DNA from: Flavobacterium sp.
GTDB lineage: Bacteria; Bacteroidota; Bacteroidia; Flavobacteriales; Flavobacteriaceae
Assembly: GCA_018062725.1 (NCBI GenBank)
Contig: JAGORP010000038.1
Coordinates: 1-16,317, forward strand
Direction of reading: 5' to 3'
Length of the DNA: 16,317 nucleotides
Shown here: positions 7,817 through 15,567 of the stretch, in pieces
How the letters are laid out: the number at the start of each line of letters is the position of its first letter
Numbering within the stretch: the stretch's first letter is position 1
Notes under the pieces: generated by a model
Databases searched by the model: none
What the model was told of the DNA's origin: nothing
The model's input: the letters and a program-made list of their open reading frames with translations, nothing else
Made by a program: the position numbers and the translations under genes

Positions 7817-7848
7817 ACCCTTATTGTGATTTAGTAACAATAAAGGGT
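7817..7848 (+). other. stem-loop between the His-rich gene and the TonB receptor gene
   Basis: ACCCTTATTGT and ACAATAAAGGGT form an 11-bp stem with one bulged A and a 9-base loop. The following bases are T-rich but broken by A and C, so it would be a weak terminator at best. It may reduce readthrough or mark an RNA processing site between the two cotranscribed genes. Confidence 0.4.
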
Positions 7849-7883
7849 TATTTATTTTCGTAAACAATATATCCAATTTAAAA

Positions 7884-10088
7884 ATGAAATTATACCTAAC
7901 AGCCCTATTTATAGGGTTATCGTTATATACATCAGCACAAAATAGTATCAAAGGTACCGTTACAGATGCTCAGAAAAATACTGTTCAAGGAGTTTTGGTT
8001 TCTTTTCCAGAATTACACAAGGAAACGACAACCAATGATAAAGGTGAATTTGCAATTAATAATCTTCCTAGTGGTAGTTTTACCATTCTTTTTTCACATG
8101 CAAAGTTTGATACCCAATCGGTGGTAATCTCCATTAATAAAGAAATTTTACTCGATATTACTTTAGAAGAAGAACATACTCATCATATAGAAGAAGTAAT
8201 TCTTTCCACAAAATTCAACAAAGTACAATCACAAAACGTCATGAAAGTTGAACACAGTTCTATAAAGGCGTTACAACAAAAAGGAGCTGCTACTTTAATT
8301 GAAGGATTGGCCACTATTCCTGGTGTTTCACAAATTTCAACAGGAACTTCAATCGGGAAACCGGTCATTAGAGGATTAAGTGGCAATCGTGTCTTGGTGT
8401 ATTCGCAAGGCGTTCGTTTGGAAAACCAACAGTTTGGAGAAGAACACGGGCTAGGTTTAAGCGACAGCGGAGTCGAAAGTGTCGAAATCATTAAAGGTCC
8501 TGCTTCTTTATTATATGGTTCCGATGCTTTGGGTGGTGTTTTGTATTTAAATCCTGAAAAATTTGCCAAAGCCAATACGTATCAGGCCGATTTCAGTCAG
8601 AAGTATTTCAGTAATACCCTAGGTTCGAACACGTCATTTGGATTGAAATCTTCTTCCGAAAATTGGAAATTTTTAGTCCGAGGTGGCTATAATTCTCACG
8701 CCGATTATAAAATTGCAAACGGAACTCGAATTACCAATACTCGTTTTGAGGAAACCGATGCTAAAATTGGTGTCGGTTATTCGAATACAAGTTTTTCAAG
8801 TACCTTTCGCTACAACATTAACAACCTTGCTTTAGGATTACCAGAAGAAGTTGCCCATCAAACCACCAAAAGAAATCCTGATTTTCCACGTCAAGGCGTA
8901 TTAGGACAAATTATGAGTTTGCACAATACCTTCTTTTTAAAAAATTCTAAAATTGAAGCCGATTTCGGGTATATTTCCAATAAAAGAAAAGAATTCGAAG
9001 ACAGTGCTGTTGCCTTATTAAATATGAATTTGCAAACACTGAATTATGATTTGAAATACTATCTTCCAAAATTCGGTAATTTCGAAACGATTGTAGGAGT
9101 ACAAGGAATGAACCAAGCGAATGATAATTTAGGAGAAGAATTATTAATTCCGAATGCAATAACAAAAGATTTGGGTGGATTAATTACCACCAATTATGAA
9201 TGGAATAAAAACGTGATTCAAGCCGGAATTCGCTTTGACAGCCGAAACATTACCACCGAAAACCACGGTGTAGTAGGAGAGGAAGGCTATTTTGAAGCCA
9301 TCGATAAACAATTCAATAGTTTTAATGCTTCCTTAGGTTATAAAACCAATCTTAGCGATAAAATTACGATGCGACTAAATCTAGCCTCTGGATTTCGTGC
9401 TCCTAACTTAGCCGAGTTGACTTCCAATGGTGTTCACGAAGGTAGTAACCGGTATGAAATTGGAAATGCGAACTTGAAAAATGAACAAAATATTCAAGCC
9501 GATTTGAATCTAGAATATGGTAACGAACATTTTGAAGTTTTTGTAAACGGTTTTTATAATCATATTAATAATTACATTTTTATTGCTCCAACTGGTGAGG
9601 TGATTGAAGATAACAATGTGTATAATTATGTACAAGACAACGCCAAACTTTTTGGAGGAGAAGCAGGAATACATATTCATCCGCATCCTATCGATTGGTT
9701 GCATCTTACTTCCAGTTTTGAAAGTGTGACCGCTCAAAAAGACAATGGAGATCATTTGCCATTAATTCCTGCTAACAAATGGAATACAAATGTGCGTGCC
9801 GATTTTAAGCTTGGTAAAACAGTAACCGATGGTTATTTCAATACTGCTGTAGAAACAACTTTGGCACAACATAATATTTCAGAATTCGAAACAAAAACAC
9901 TTGATTATACTTTGTTAAATGTTGGCTTGGGAGGAAAAATTGCTTTAGGAAAACTTAAATTTGAAACTACTCTTAATGCGAATAATGTATTGAATAAAAA
10001 TTATGTTTCGCATTTGTCTCGCTTAAAGGCAGATGGAATAGCCAATATGGGAAGAAATATCATCTTTGGAATTAATTTTAGTCTGTAA
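7884..10088 (+). CDS. TonB-dependent outer membrane receptor, probably for zinc or another metal (ZnuD-like)
   Basis: The 734-aa protein has a signal peptide (about 1-19, ending SAQ). A carboxypeptidase-regulatory-like beta domain (about 20-100) carries the typical GTVTDAQ and LPSGSF elements. A TonB plug (about 103-225) and a 22-strand barrel extend to the C-terminal Phe-containing strand. In the plug, IRGLSGNRVLVYSQGVR and VEIIKGPASLLYGSDALGG match receptors for metals. EEHG (H188) falls where ZnuD has a zinc-binding histidine, and a HTHH cluster (98-101) precedes the plug. It would import a metal or metallophore with energy from TonB/ExbBD, which are encoded elsewhere. The upstream His/Cys-rich protein supports a metal substrate; zinc, copper and nickel cannot be told apart. 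A terminator follows. Confidence 0.9.
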   Translation: MKLYLTALFIGLSLYTSAQNSIKGTVTDAQKNTVQGVLVSFPELHKETTTNDKGEFAINNLPSGSFTILFSHAKFDTQSVVISINKEILLDITLEEEHTHHIEEVILSTKFNKVQSQNVMKVEHSSIKALQQKGAATLIEGLATIPGVSQISTGTSIGKPVIRGLSGNRVLVYSQGVRLENQQFGEEHGLGLSDSGVESVEIIKGPASLLYGSDALGGVLYLNPEKFAKANTYQADFSQKYFSNTLGSNTSFGLKSSSENWKFLVRGGYNSHADYKIANGTRITNTRFEETDAKIGVGYSNTSFSSTFRYNINNLALGLPEEVAHQTTKRNPDFPRQGVLGQIMSLHNTFFLKNSKIEADFGYISNKRKEFEDSAVALLNMNLQTLNYDLKYYLPKFGNFETIVGVQGMNQANDNLGEELLIPNAITKDLGGLITTNYEWNKNVIQAGIRFDSRNITTENHGVVGEEGYFEAIDKQFNSFNASLGYKTNLSDKITMRLNLASGFRAPNLAELTSNGVHEGSNRYEIGNANLKNEQNIQADLNLEYGNEHFEVFVNGFYNHINNYIFIAPTGEVIEDNNVYNYVQDNAKLFGGEAGIHIHPHPIDWLHLTSSFESVTAQKDNGDHLPLIPANKWNTNVRADFKLGKTVTDGYFNTAVETTLAQHNISEFETKTLDYTLLNVGLGGKIALGKLKFETTLNANNVLNKNYVSHLSRLKADGIANMGRNIIFGINFSL

Positions 10089-10104
10089 TTCAGTTATATA
10101 GCAT

Positions 10105-10135
10105 AAAAAAGACGGAAATTACTCCGTCTTTTTTT
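10105..10135. terminator. bidirectional terminator between the TonB receptor and TolC genes
   Basis: AAAAAAGACGGA and TCCGTCTTTTTT form a 12-bp perfect stem with a 6-base loop (AATTAC). The A and T tracts make it usable from both sides, and it serves two convergent transcripts. Confidence 0.92.
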
Positions 10136-10153
10136 ATACAATTAGTTTATGAG

Positions 10154-11539
10154 TTACAATTCGGGTTTGCCATACGATTGATACAAACCAATAATGGCGG
10201 TATATAATCTGTTTTCCATAGCAATGTTGTTTATTTGAGCACTTACTAAAGAATTTTCTCGAGAATTGATTACAAACAAAGAACTTTCTCCAATTTCAAA
10301 TAATCGATCTTCACCTTTTAGCATCGAGTCATAATCAGAAACTAAGCTATTGGTATAATTTAATTGCTTTTTGAGCGAAATAATTTCTTGTTGTTGTGCT
10401 TTTACTTTGTTTTCCAGTTGAATCCTTTCAAACTGTAAAAAGTATTTTGAATCTTGAATTTTGAGTTGCGCTAATTTTAATCCAGCACGTTCTTTACGTA
10501 AAAATAAAGGCATACTAAAATTAACCCCTAATTTGTAATCCTGAAATCGATATTGGTTAAAATAACTGGGTTCCGATAAATAATTATAGCTCAGGTCCAG
10601 TTTGGGTAACAAGGCGTTTTCCTTTACTTTTCGGTCAATTTCCAACATGTTTATCTTCGTAGTCCAAGATTTAATTTTCGGATGGTTTTCGGCCATAAAA
10701 GCATCAGTTCTTTTGTAATTAAGGACTTCTTCAATGGTACTTTTCAAATTACTTTCCGGCGTAAGGGCTTCAGAAATTTCTAATGGAATTGCATCAACTG
10801 TCCAAATATAATTGGATAAAGCCAATCGAGATTTTGTTAATTTTAAATTAGCGTCTTCCAAATTTAGTTTCCGACTTTTGACCACAATACCGGCTTCAAT
10901 ACTATCAATTGCTGGTTTGTCTCCTTGTTCTATAAGTTGAGTAATCCCTTTATAGCGAAGTACTGCATTTTTTAAGTAGTTTTCGTATAACTGTACTTCG
11001 TCGTAATGACGTTTCCAATCAAAATAACGCAAAGAAGCTTCATGAATAATTTCTAAGGCTTGCAGATCCCGTTCCGATTGGTTTAACGTTTGAGCGAGTT
11101 TTGCTTTTCGAACATCGGCCATTCGTTGATTCACAAACAAACCCTGACCAATAGGTATCGATATTCCCACCGAAGTTAAACCCTTATTTGGCGTGGTCAT
11201 TTCAGGATTTATATATATTCCTTCATTGTTGTCAAAAGCTCCTTTAATTTCGATGCCATACCAAGTGGGAATTTTAAAACTTCCATTAAAAAGAGAGTAG
11301 TAGTTTTTATCTTTAAACTCTTTTTTATTAAAATCTATTTCAATTTTTGGATCAAAGGCACCGCGAGCTTGCATCAATTGAACTTGCGCTTCCGTAATAT
11401 TTAAATTGGCTTGTTTGACCAAAGGATGGTACTTTTTTACATAACCTAAGAATTCGTTATACGTCAATTCTTTAGATTGCGAAAAACCGTTCCAAACCAA
11501 GAAAAACAGGGCGATTAGAAAACTATTTTTTTTGCTCAT
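10154..11539 (-). CDS. TolC-family outer membrane efflux protein
   Basis: This 461-aa protein is the outer membrane channel of the tripartite exporter encoded with it. A signal peptide (about 1-21, ending GFSQS) is followed by two outer-membrane-efflux-protein repeats (about 30-230 and 250-455). Each contains long helices for the periplasmic tunnel and short strands for the trimeric barrel, for example LKQQEI- and LENKVKAQQQE-type helices and the GISIPIGQGLF and GVNFSMPLFL strand segments. The ATG at 11539 is chosen because the signal peptide starts there; an extension to 11584 would add hydrophobic residues that overlap HlyD coding sequence. It overlaps the end of the HlyD gene by 17 bp, which indicates coupled translation, and is the last gene of the operon before a terminator. 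Confidence 0.92.
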   Translation of the reverse strand: MSKKNSFLIALFFLVWNGFSQSKELTYNEFLGYVKKYHPLVKQANLNITEAQVQLMQARGAFDPKIEIDFNKKEFKDKNYYSLFNGSFKIPTWYGIEIKGAFDNNEGIYINPEMTTPNKGLTSVGISIPIGQGLFVNQRMADVRKAKLAQTLNQSERDLQALEIIHEASLRYFDWKRHYDEVQLYENYLKNAVLRYKGITQLIEQGDKPAIDSIEAGIVVKSRKLNLEDANLKLTKSRLALSNYIWTVDAIPLEISEALTPESNLKSTIEEVLNYKRTDAFMAENHPKIKSWTTKINMLEIDRKVKENALLPKLDLSYNYLSEPSYFNQYRFQDYKLGVNFSMPLFLRKERAGLKLAQLKIQDSKYFLQFERIQLENKVKAQQQEIISLKKQLNYTNSLVSDYDSMLKGEDRLFEIGESSLFVINSRENSLVSAQINNIAMENRLYTAIIGLYQSYGKPEL

Positions 11540-12875
11540 CTTTTTTAGAATTTTCAAGGGTATAAAAATTAGGAGGAAAACCATTTAGAGTTCGCCAAAT
11601 TTCAAACCAAATAGGCACATCATCCAACAAAGCTAAAGTTTGTGCACCCGCACCAATGCTTAACAATTCGGGCCATTTTTTATCCGAACGATCCGGTGCA
11701 ATGAGCACACGATATTTACCATTTTGACTTATAAAATTTTCTTTAGCAACAATAATTCCTCCGAAGGTTCCATAGGACGCACCAGGCCAGCCACTAAAAA
11801 CGATTGTAGGCCATCCGTCAAACCAAACTCTAATTTTTTCACCTTTATTGATTAAAGGAAAATCAATGGGATCAATATACGTTTCTACCGCAATATCAAA
11901 ATTGGCGGGCATAATACTGACTACCGATGTACCTTCTTTCATGGTTTCTCCAATTCCGGAGCGTATGGCGCGATTAACATATCCGTCCTGAGGGGCGGTG
12001 ATGTAATACAATCCATTTCGAATTTGATAGTTTTTATATTGATTTTTCAACTTGTTGACTTGCGCTTCGGTATCAAACTGAGCACTCAAAGCGGTTTGTT
12101 TGTCACTACTGGCTTTGGCGCTTTTTTCGGAATATTCAGCGTTAATGCGACTTAATTCCATTGTAGCGTTTAACACTTCATTTTTACTGGCTATGAATTT
12201 GTTTTCAGACGTAATTATTTTGGCTTCGGTGTCTTGCAATTTCATTCGCTTTTCTTCCACATCAGACACAGGTTTCAAACCTTCTTTATTCAGCGTTACC
12301 GATCGATTGTATTGTGTTCGAGCAATTTTAAGTTGCGTTTTTGCGGCTTCAAATTCGATACTATCACTTTTTACTTTCAGATGCGATTGTTGTAATTTAT
12401 TATTCGCTTGTTGAAATTTTAAGTTTTTTTCGCGTTCAATCGCGCTCATTTGCGAATCTAATGCTCTTGCCTTTTGCACATAGGACTGCGCTGCACTTTC
12501 TTTGGCTTTTACTTGATTTCCGGTATTTTCGACCAAATTCGGATCGAGATAATCTTCTTTAATTTCAGAAATAAATAAAATAGTATCTCCTTTTTTAACA
12601 AAATCGCCTTCTTGAACATACCATTTTTCAATTCTACCGGCAATGGCAGTTTGAATTTCTTGAGGTCGTTGATTTGGTTTTAAAGTAGTAACATAGCCAC
12701 TTCCTTTAATGTTTTGCGTCCATGGCATAAACAAGCCTAGTACGACAAGCAAAGCCGTCGCCAGCAGAATTTTTTTGATTATTTTGTATTGACTCGTATC
12801 GGCAAAAACCGCAGTTGATTTGTATTTCGATAAGTCAATTAATTTTTCGATTCTATTGTTCGTAATATTTAACAT
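11523..12875 (-). CDS. HlyD-family periplasmic adaptor (membrane fusion protein)
   Basis: This 450-aa protein should link the inner-membrane ABC transporter to the TolC-type channel. Order of parts: a cytoplasmic N-terminus (1-31), one transmembrane helix (about 32-50), and a first biotinyl-lipoyl half (about 74-105, AGRIEKWYVQEGDFVKKGD). A long coiled-coil hairpin rich in Lys, Gln, Ala and Glu follows (about 115-300). The second lipoyl half (about 305-335, ITAPQDGYVNRAIRSGIGETMKEG kind) and a beta-barrel domain (about 340-430) with several Trp residues complete it. The length and single N-terminal anchor fit type-1-secretion-like adaptors rather than RND adaptors, which are usually lipoproteins. 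It lies 23 bp after the ABC gene and overlaps the TolC gene. The exported substrate is not evident. Confidence 0.92.
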   Translation of the reverse strand: MLNITNNRIEKLIDLSKYKSTAVFADTSQYKIIKKILLATALLVVLGLFMPWTQNIKGSGYVTTLKPNQRPQEIQTAIAGRIEKWYVQEGDFVKKGDTILFISEIKEDYLDPNLVENTGNQVKAKESAAQSYVQKARALDSQMSAIEREKNLKFQQANNKLQQSHLKVKSDSIEFEAAKTQLKIARTQYNRSVTLNKEGLKPVSDVEEKRMKLQDTEAKIITSENKFIASKNEVLNATMELSRINAEYSEKSAKASSDKQTALSAQFDTEAQVNKLKNQYKNYQIRNGLYYITAPQDGYVNRAIRSGIGETMKEGTSVVSIMPANFDIAVETYIDPIDFPLINKGEKIRVWFDGWPTIVFSGWPGASYGTFGGIIVAKENFISQNGKYRVLIAPDRSDKKWPELLSIGAGAQTLALLDDVPIWFEIWRTLNGFPPNFYTLENSKKDEQKK

Positions 12876-12898
12876 CGTAATTCTTTTTCGTTAGACAA

Positions 12899-14533
12899 TT
12901 AGACCAATGAAATTGTTTTGTTACATTTTTCTTCCCAGTACGGATGCTTGGCAACCACCACCAATGTCCATTTGTTTGTTGGACTCGTTAGAAAATCAAT
13001 GATTTCCTTCGCCGTAGTTTCATCGGCTTTATCAATAGGGTCTTCTAAGAATAATAACTTTGGATTCGTAATAATGCAACGAGCCAACATGATTTTTTGA
13101 ATAACAGAAGAATTAATTTGTTTTCCTTGCGGAAATAAATGCGTGTTTAATCCTTTTGGAAGATTTTTAATGGTTTCTGTTAATTTTACTTGTTCTAAAA
13201 CAGTATGAACTTGATCTAAAGTAAGATTCGGATTATTATTGGTAATATTTTCATAAATGGTCCCGTCGAACGGACTTTCATTTAAGGCAATAAATCCGAT
13301 TTTAGAGCGGTATTCTTCCAGTGAAAGCAACTTGGAGTTGGTGTTGTTAATATATAAAGTCCCCGAAGTAGGTTCAAACAAACGAGCCAACAATCGCAAT
13401 AAAGTGGTTTTGCCCGATCCGTTTTCTCCTTTTAAGACCACTCGGTCACCGGCTTCAATTTTAAGATTTATTCCAGAAATAGTAGGGTTTTCACTATGAG
13501 GATAATTATAGGTTAACTCTTTGGTTTCAAGACTTATTAAGGTGTCCTCTGCCAAGGAATATTTAGTATTGGTGTTGTTTTCTTCAATTTCTAAATCGAC
13601 CACCTGACCAATTTTTTCTAAGGAAGTTAACACATCATAAAACAATTCCAATCCCGAAAATAGCTTTTCTACCGCTGCAATAATAGATAAGATTACAATT
13701 TCGGCAGCTACGAATTGACCGATATTCATTTGCTGATTTAAAACCAATAATCCACCAACCAATAACAAACCAGCCGTCAGCAATACTTTAAAACCAATCA
13801 ATTGCACAAACTGTTTCTTCAGTACTTTAAAATGTTTTTCTCGATATCCTAAATATTCACTAACAATAGCATCGTTTTTGGCTAACGAAAATTCAAAAGC
13901 ATGAGCATTTTTAAAACTGATATGGTTACGGGCAATTTCCTGCAACCAATGGGCTACTTTGTATTTGTATTTCGATTCTTTCAAACTCGTATTCAGTCCA
14001 ACTTCGAAATTCGCTCTATAAATAAAATACAATAGGACAGACAAGATTACTCCGAAGAAAATAAAAAAAGAATGATATAAAGAAAGCAATACAATACCAA
14101 ACAAAATTTGCAATAAGGCGGTAGAACTGTCTAATAATAATTTTGAAACTCCTTTTTGAATGTTTAAAGTATCAAAAAAACGATTCGCCAATTCGGGTGG
14201 ATACTGATTGTAATATTCACTTTGCTTGATTTTTGGAAAACGATACGCCAATTCAAATGAAGAACGCACAAATATTTTCTGCTGTAAGTTTTCGGAAATT
14301 CTAAACTGCATAATTTTCAAAATTCCCACCAAGCTCACGCCCAATACCACAATGACCACCAAAACAATCCAAGACGTACTAATTTTTCCAGCTTGAATAA
14401 AGTTAATGATCGATTGAATGCCTAACGGCAAAGACAAACTGATAACCCCTGCAAAAATAGCATACAGAAAGATTTGAGAAATGTCTTTTTTATCTAAAGC
14501 GATGAGTTTTTTAAAGCGTGTTAATGGTTTCAT
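12899..14533 (-). CDS. ABC transporter, fused permease and ATPase domain, with degenerate nucleotide-binding motifs
   Basis: The 544-aa protein has a type-I exporter membrane domain (about 1-310, roughly six hydrophobic segments near 22-45, 55-74, 138-157, 158-173, 246-266 and 272-292) and an ATPase domain (about 330-544). It lacks an N-terminal C39 peptidase domain. The A-loop Tyr (Y344), Walker A GENGSGKTT (369-377) and the H-loop His (H530) are present. The Q-loop Gln is Leu (L417). The LSGGQ signature is INSSV (473-477). The Walker B Asp and catalytic Glu are swapped to Glu-Asp (E497-D498). In a homodimer both ATP sites would have these changes. It follows the TetR gene with a 4-bp ATGA overlap and precedes HlyD and TolC, so it should be the inner-membrane part of the exporter. 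Substrate unknown. Confidence 0.9.
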   Translation of the reverse strand: MKPLTRFKKLIALDKKDISQIFLYAIFAGVISLSLPLGIQSIINFIQAGKISTSWIVLVVIVVLGVSLVGILKIMQFRISENLQQKIFVRSSFELAYRFPKIKQSEYYNQYPPELANRFFDTLNIQKGVSKLLLDSSTALLQILFGIVLLSLYHSFFIFFGVILSVLLYFIYRANFEVGLNTSLKESKYKYKVAHWLQEIARNHISFKNAHAFEFSLAKNDAIVSEYLGYREKHFKVLKKQFVQLIGFKVLLTAGLLLVGGLLVLNQQMNIGQFVAAEIVILSIIAAVEKLFSGLELFYDVLTSLEKIGQVVDLEIEENNTNTKYSLAEDTLISLETKELTYNYPHSENPTISGINLKIEAGDRVVLKGENGSGKTTLLRLLARLFEPTSGTLYINNTNSKLLSLEEYRSKIGFIALNESPFDGTIYENITNNNPNLTLDQVHTVLEQVKLTETIKNLPKGLNTHLFPQGKQINSSVIQKIMLARCIITNPKLLFLEDPIDKADETTAKEIIDFLTSPTNKWTLVVVAKHPYWEEKCNKTISLV

Positions 14534-15201
14534 ACTAATACTTTTTTAACTAAATCGATATAAAATTCAGATACATTTTCGGTGGATTTGAAACTCGTAA
14601 TGGTTTTAAAATGCCATTTGATAAACTGCTGATGTAAGGCACCTTCTACCACAGATGACGCCAAACTTTTGGCATATTTATACTCCGGATTCACCTCCTG
14701 GATAATGGCTATAATGCGGTTAATCACCCGTTTATAGACCAAAAAGAAGCCTTCTTTGTTTTCTTCATCAACTTCTTTGGTTAAAAAAGTTTTGTTGAAT
14801 TCGGAAACAATAATACGATGCAACACTTCCTCGTTAATATGAGAGGTATTCGTGTCGTCGTCTATATTTTGAGTGACAATAGTGATGGCTTTTTCTAGTT
14901 TTTGGCGGCAATCGGTTATGTTTTGAGTCGCAAAGACCAAGTTGTATTCGATCCATGTCCAGTACCACGCCGACAAATACACCAAAAGTTTGTGCTTGTT
15001 TTCGAAATACCTGTAAATAGAACTTTCATTGGAGTGAATGCGTTCCCCTAGTTTTTTAAAGGTATAATGCTCAAAACCAATTTCGTCGATAAGCAATATA
15101 CTTTGCTCTAATATTTTACGCCCCAATTCTGACGTTTCAGGATCTTTTACGTACAACTTCGGATTGATCGTAATTTTAATGTTGGAAATAAGACTTTGCA
15201 T
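14530..15201 (-). CDS. TetR/AcrR-family transcriptional regulator
   Basis: This is a 223-aa DNA-binding regulator. A helix-turn-helix of the TetR kind occupies about 46-66 (YTFKKLGERIHSNESSIYRYF, with the usual IYRYFENKHKLL continuation). A larger all-helical ligand domain that I cannot assign to a substrate class follows. It carries an extra N-terminal segment of about 25 residues before the first HTH helix. The ATG at 15201 is chosen; an in-frame TTG at 15231 lies upstream of the predicted transcription start. Its stop overlaps the ABC gene start (ATGA), so regulator and exporter form one operon. A perfect 17-nt palindrome at 15239-15255, next to its promoter, suggests that it represses its own operon and is relieved by a ligand, perhaps the exporter's substrate. 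Confidence 0.92.
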   Translation of the reverse strand: MQSLISNIKITINPKLYVKDPETSELGRKILEQSILLIDEIGFEHYTFKKLGERIHSNESSIYRYFENKHKLLVYLSAWYWTWIEYNLVFATQNITDCRQKLEKAITIVTQNIDDDTNTSHINEEVLHRIIVSEFNKTFLTKEVDEENKEGFFLVYKRVINRIIAIIQEVNPEYKYAKSLASSVVEGALHQQFIKWHFKTITSFKSTENVSEFYIDLVKKVLV

Positions 15202-15220
15202 CGTTTTGTATTTTACCCGA

Positions 15221-15228
15221 CAAACATA
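15221..15228 (-). promoter_or_regulatory. -7 promoter element of the tetR-exporter operon
   Basis: Minus-strand TATGTTTG fits TAnnTTTG exactly and lies 19 bases before the ATG at 15201, giving a leader of about 15 bases. No clear TTG is found at -33, which would suit a promoter that is weak or regulated. Confidence 0.5.
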
Positions 15229-15238
15229 CAAACTAAAT

Positions 15239-15255
15239 TAATAGTATTACTATTA
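15239..15255. promoter_or_regulatory. candidate operator: 17-nt perfect palindrome upstream of the TetR gene
   Basis: TAATAGTA-T-TACTATTA is a perfect inverted repeat with 8-base arms around one central base. It starts 10 bases upstream of the -7 element, within the promoter spacer region. Size, symmetry and position are those of an autoregulatory TetR-family operator. The sequence shows this directly; the binding is inferred. Confidence 0.55.
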
Positions 15256-15337
15256 TATATGAAAGTTTAACTTTTGTTTAATAAATGTTTTGCTTGTAAG
15301 TCATTGATATTTAATGATTTATTTGAGTGGTAAAATG

Positions 15338-15376
15338 AAAATTATAAGGGTGAATCTTATAATTTTGGTAACCAAA
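15338..15376. repeat. 11-bp perfect inverted repeat overlapping a 13-nt palindrome
   Basis: AAAATTATAAG (15338-15348) and CTTATAATTTT (15356-15366) are exact reverse complements around a 7-base loop. TTTGGT-A-ACCAAA (15364-15376) follows and shares three bases. No T tract follows, so it is not a normal terminator. It could be an operator pair or a structured RNA element. Confidence 0.6.
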
Positions 15377-15440
15377 TTCAATTCATATTTGCTACTATCC
15401 TAAAAAACAAGTATAGAAATAATATTTTTTTACCATTTAT

Positions 15441-15470
15441 TTGTTTATGTCAAAATAAGATGTAATTTTA
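15441..15470 (+). promoter_or_regulatory. candidate promoter for the gasdermin leader (TTG-N19-TAATTTTA)
   Basis: TTG at 15441-15443, a 19-base spacer and TAATTTTA at 15463-15470 match the flavobacterial consensus except for the last base of the -7 element. Transcription would begin near 15475, giving a leader of about 90 bases to the gasdermin ATG. Confidence 0.4.
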
Positions 15471-15485
15471 GCATTCTATTCAAGT

Positions 15486-15542
15486 ATGTTACAATTCCCA
15501 AAAATAGTTGCAAGTCAACAAAAAAGAGCACTAAGTTTTTAG
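15486..15542 (+). other. possible 18-codon leader ORF ending inside the terminator hairpin
   Basis: An ATG at 15486 opens a frame encoding MLQFPKIVASQQKRALSF, with its TAG stop (15540-15542) in the descending arm of the terminator. A ribosome finishing this frame would cover the hairpin. No ribosome-binding site is evident, which is usual in this phylum, and a frame of this length can occur by chance. Confidence 0.25.
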
Positions 15543-15554
15543 TGCTATTTTTTT
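15527..15554. terminator. strong intrinsic terminator directly before the gasdermin-like gene
   Basis: AGCACTAA and TTAGTGCT form a perfect 8-bp stem with a 4-base loop (GTTT), followed by A and seven T on the plus strand. On the minus strand a C and six T follow, so it can work both ways. The T tract ends 13 bases before the ATG at 15568. It may end a small RNA of about 80 bases or act as an attenuator for the gene. Confidence 0.75.
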
Positions 15555-15567
15555 GTACCTAACCGAA

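Larger units (their letters stand above)
15256..15567. other. intergenic region rich in inverted repeats upstream of the gasdermin-like gene
   Basis: About 310 bp without a long open frame on either strand. From left to right it holds a small repeat TCATT/AATGA (15301-15317), a perfect 11-bp inverted repeat (15338-15366) joined to a 13-nt palindrome (15364-15376), a possible promoter (15441-15470), a possible 18-codon leader ORF (15486-15542) and a strong bidirectional terminator (15527-15554). No tRNA or known riboswitch was recognised. Confidence 0.6.

Noticed and set aside
7884..10088. SusC-type polysaccharide receptor
   Set aside because: The length (734 aa) is well below the about 1000 aa of SusC proteins, no SusD partner follows, and the plug resembles metal receptors instead.
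12899..14533. Bacteriocin exporter with a C39 peptidase domain
   Set aside because: The protein starts directly with the membrane domain and no peptidase Cys/His domain is present.
15301..15480. CRISPR array or tRNA gene in the intergenic region
   Set aside because: The inverted repeats are single and not regularly spaced, and no cloverleaf with a CCA-type acceptor stem could be drawn.
15553..15567. TTG at 15553 as start of the gasdermin-like gene
   Set aside because: It lies inside the T tract of the terminator. The ATG at 15568 is free of the hairpin and keeps the cysteine before the first helix.
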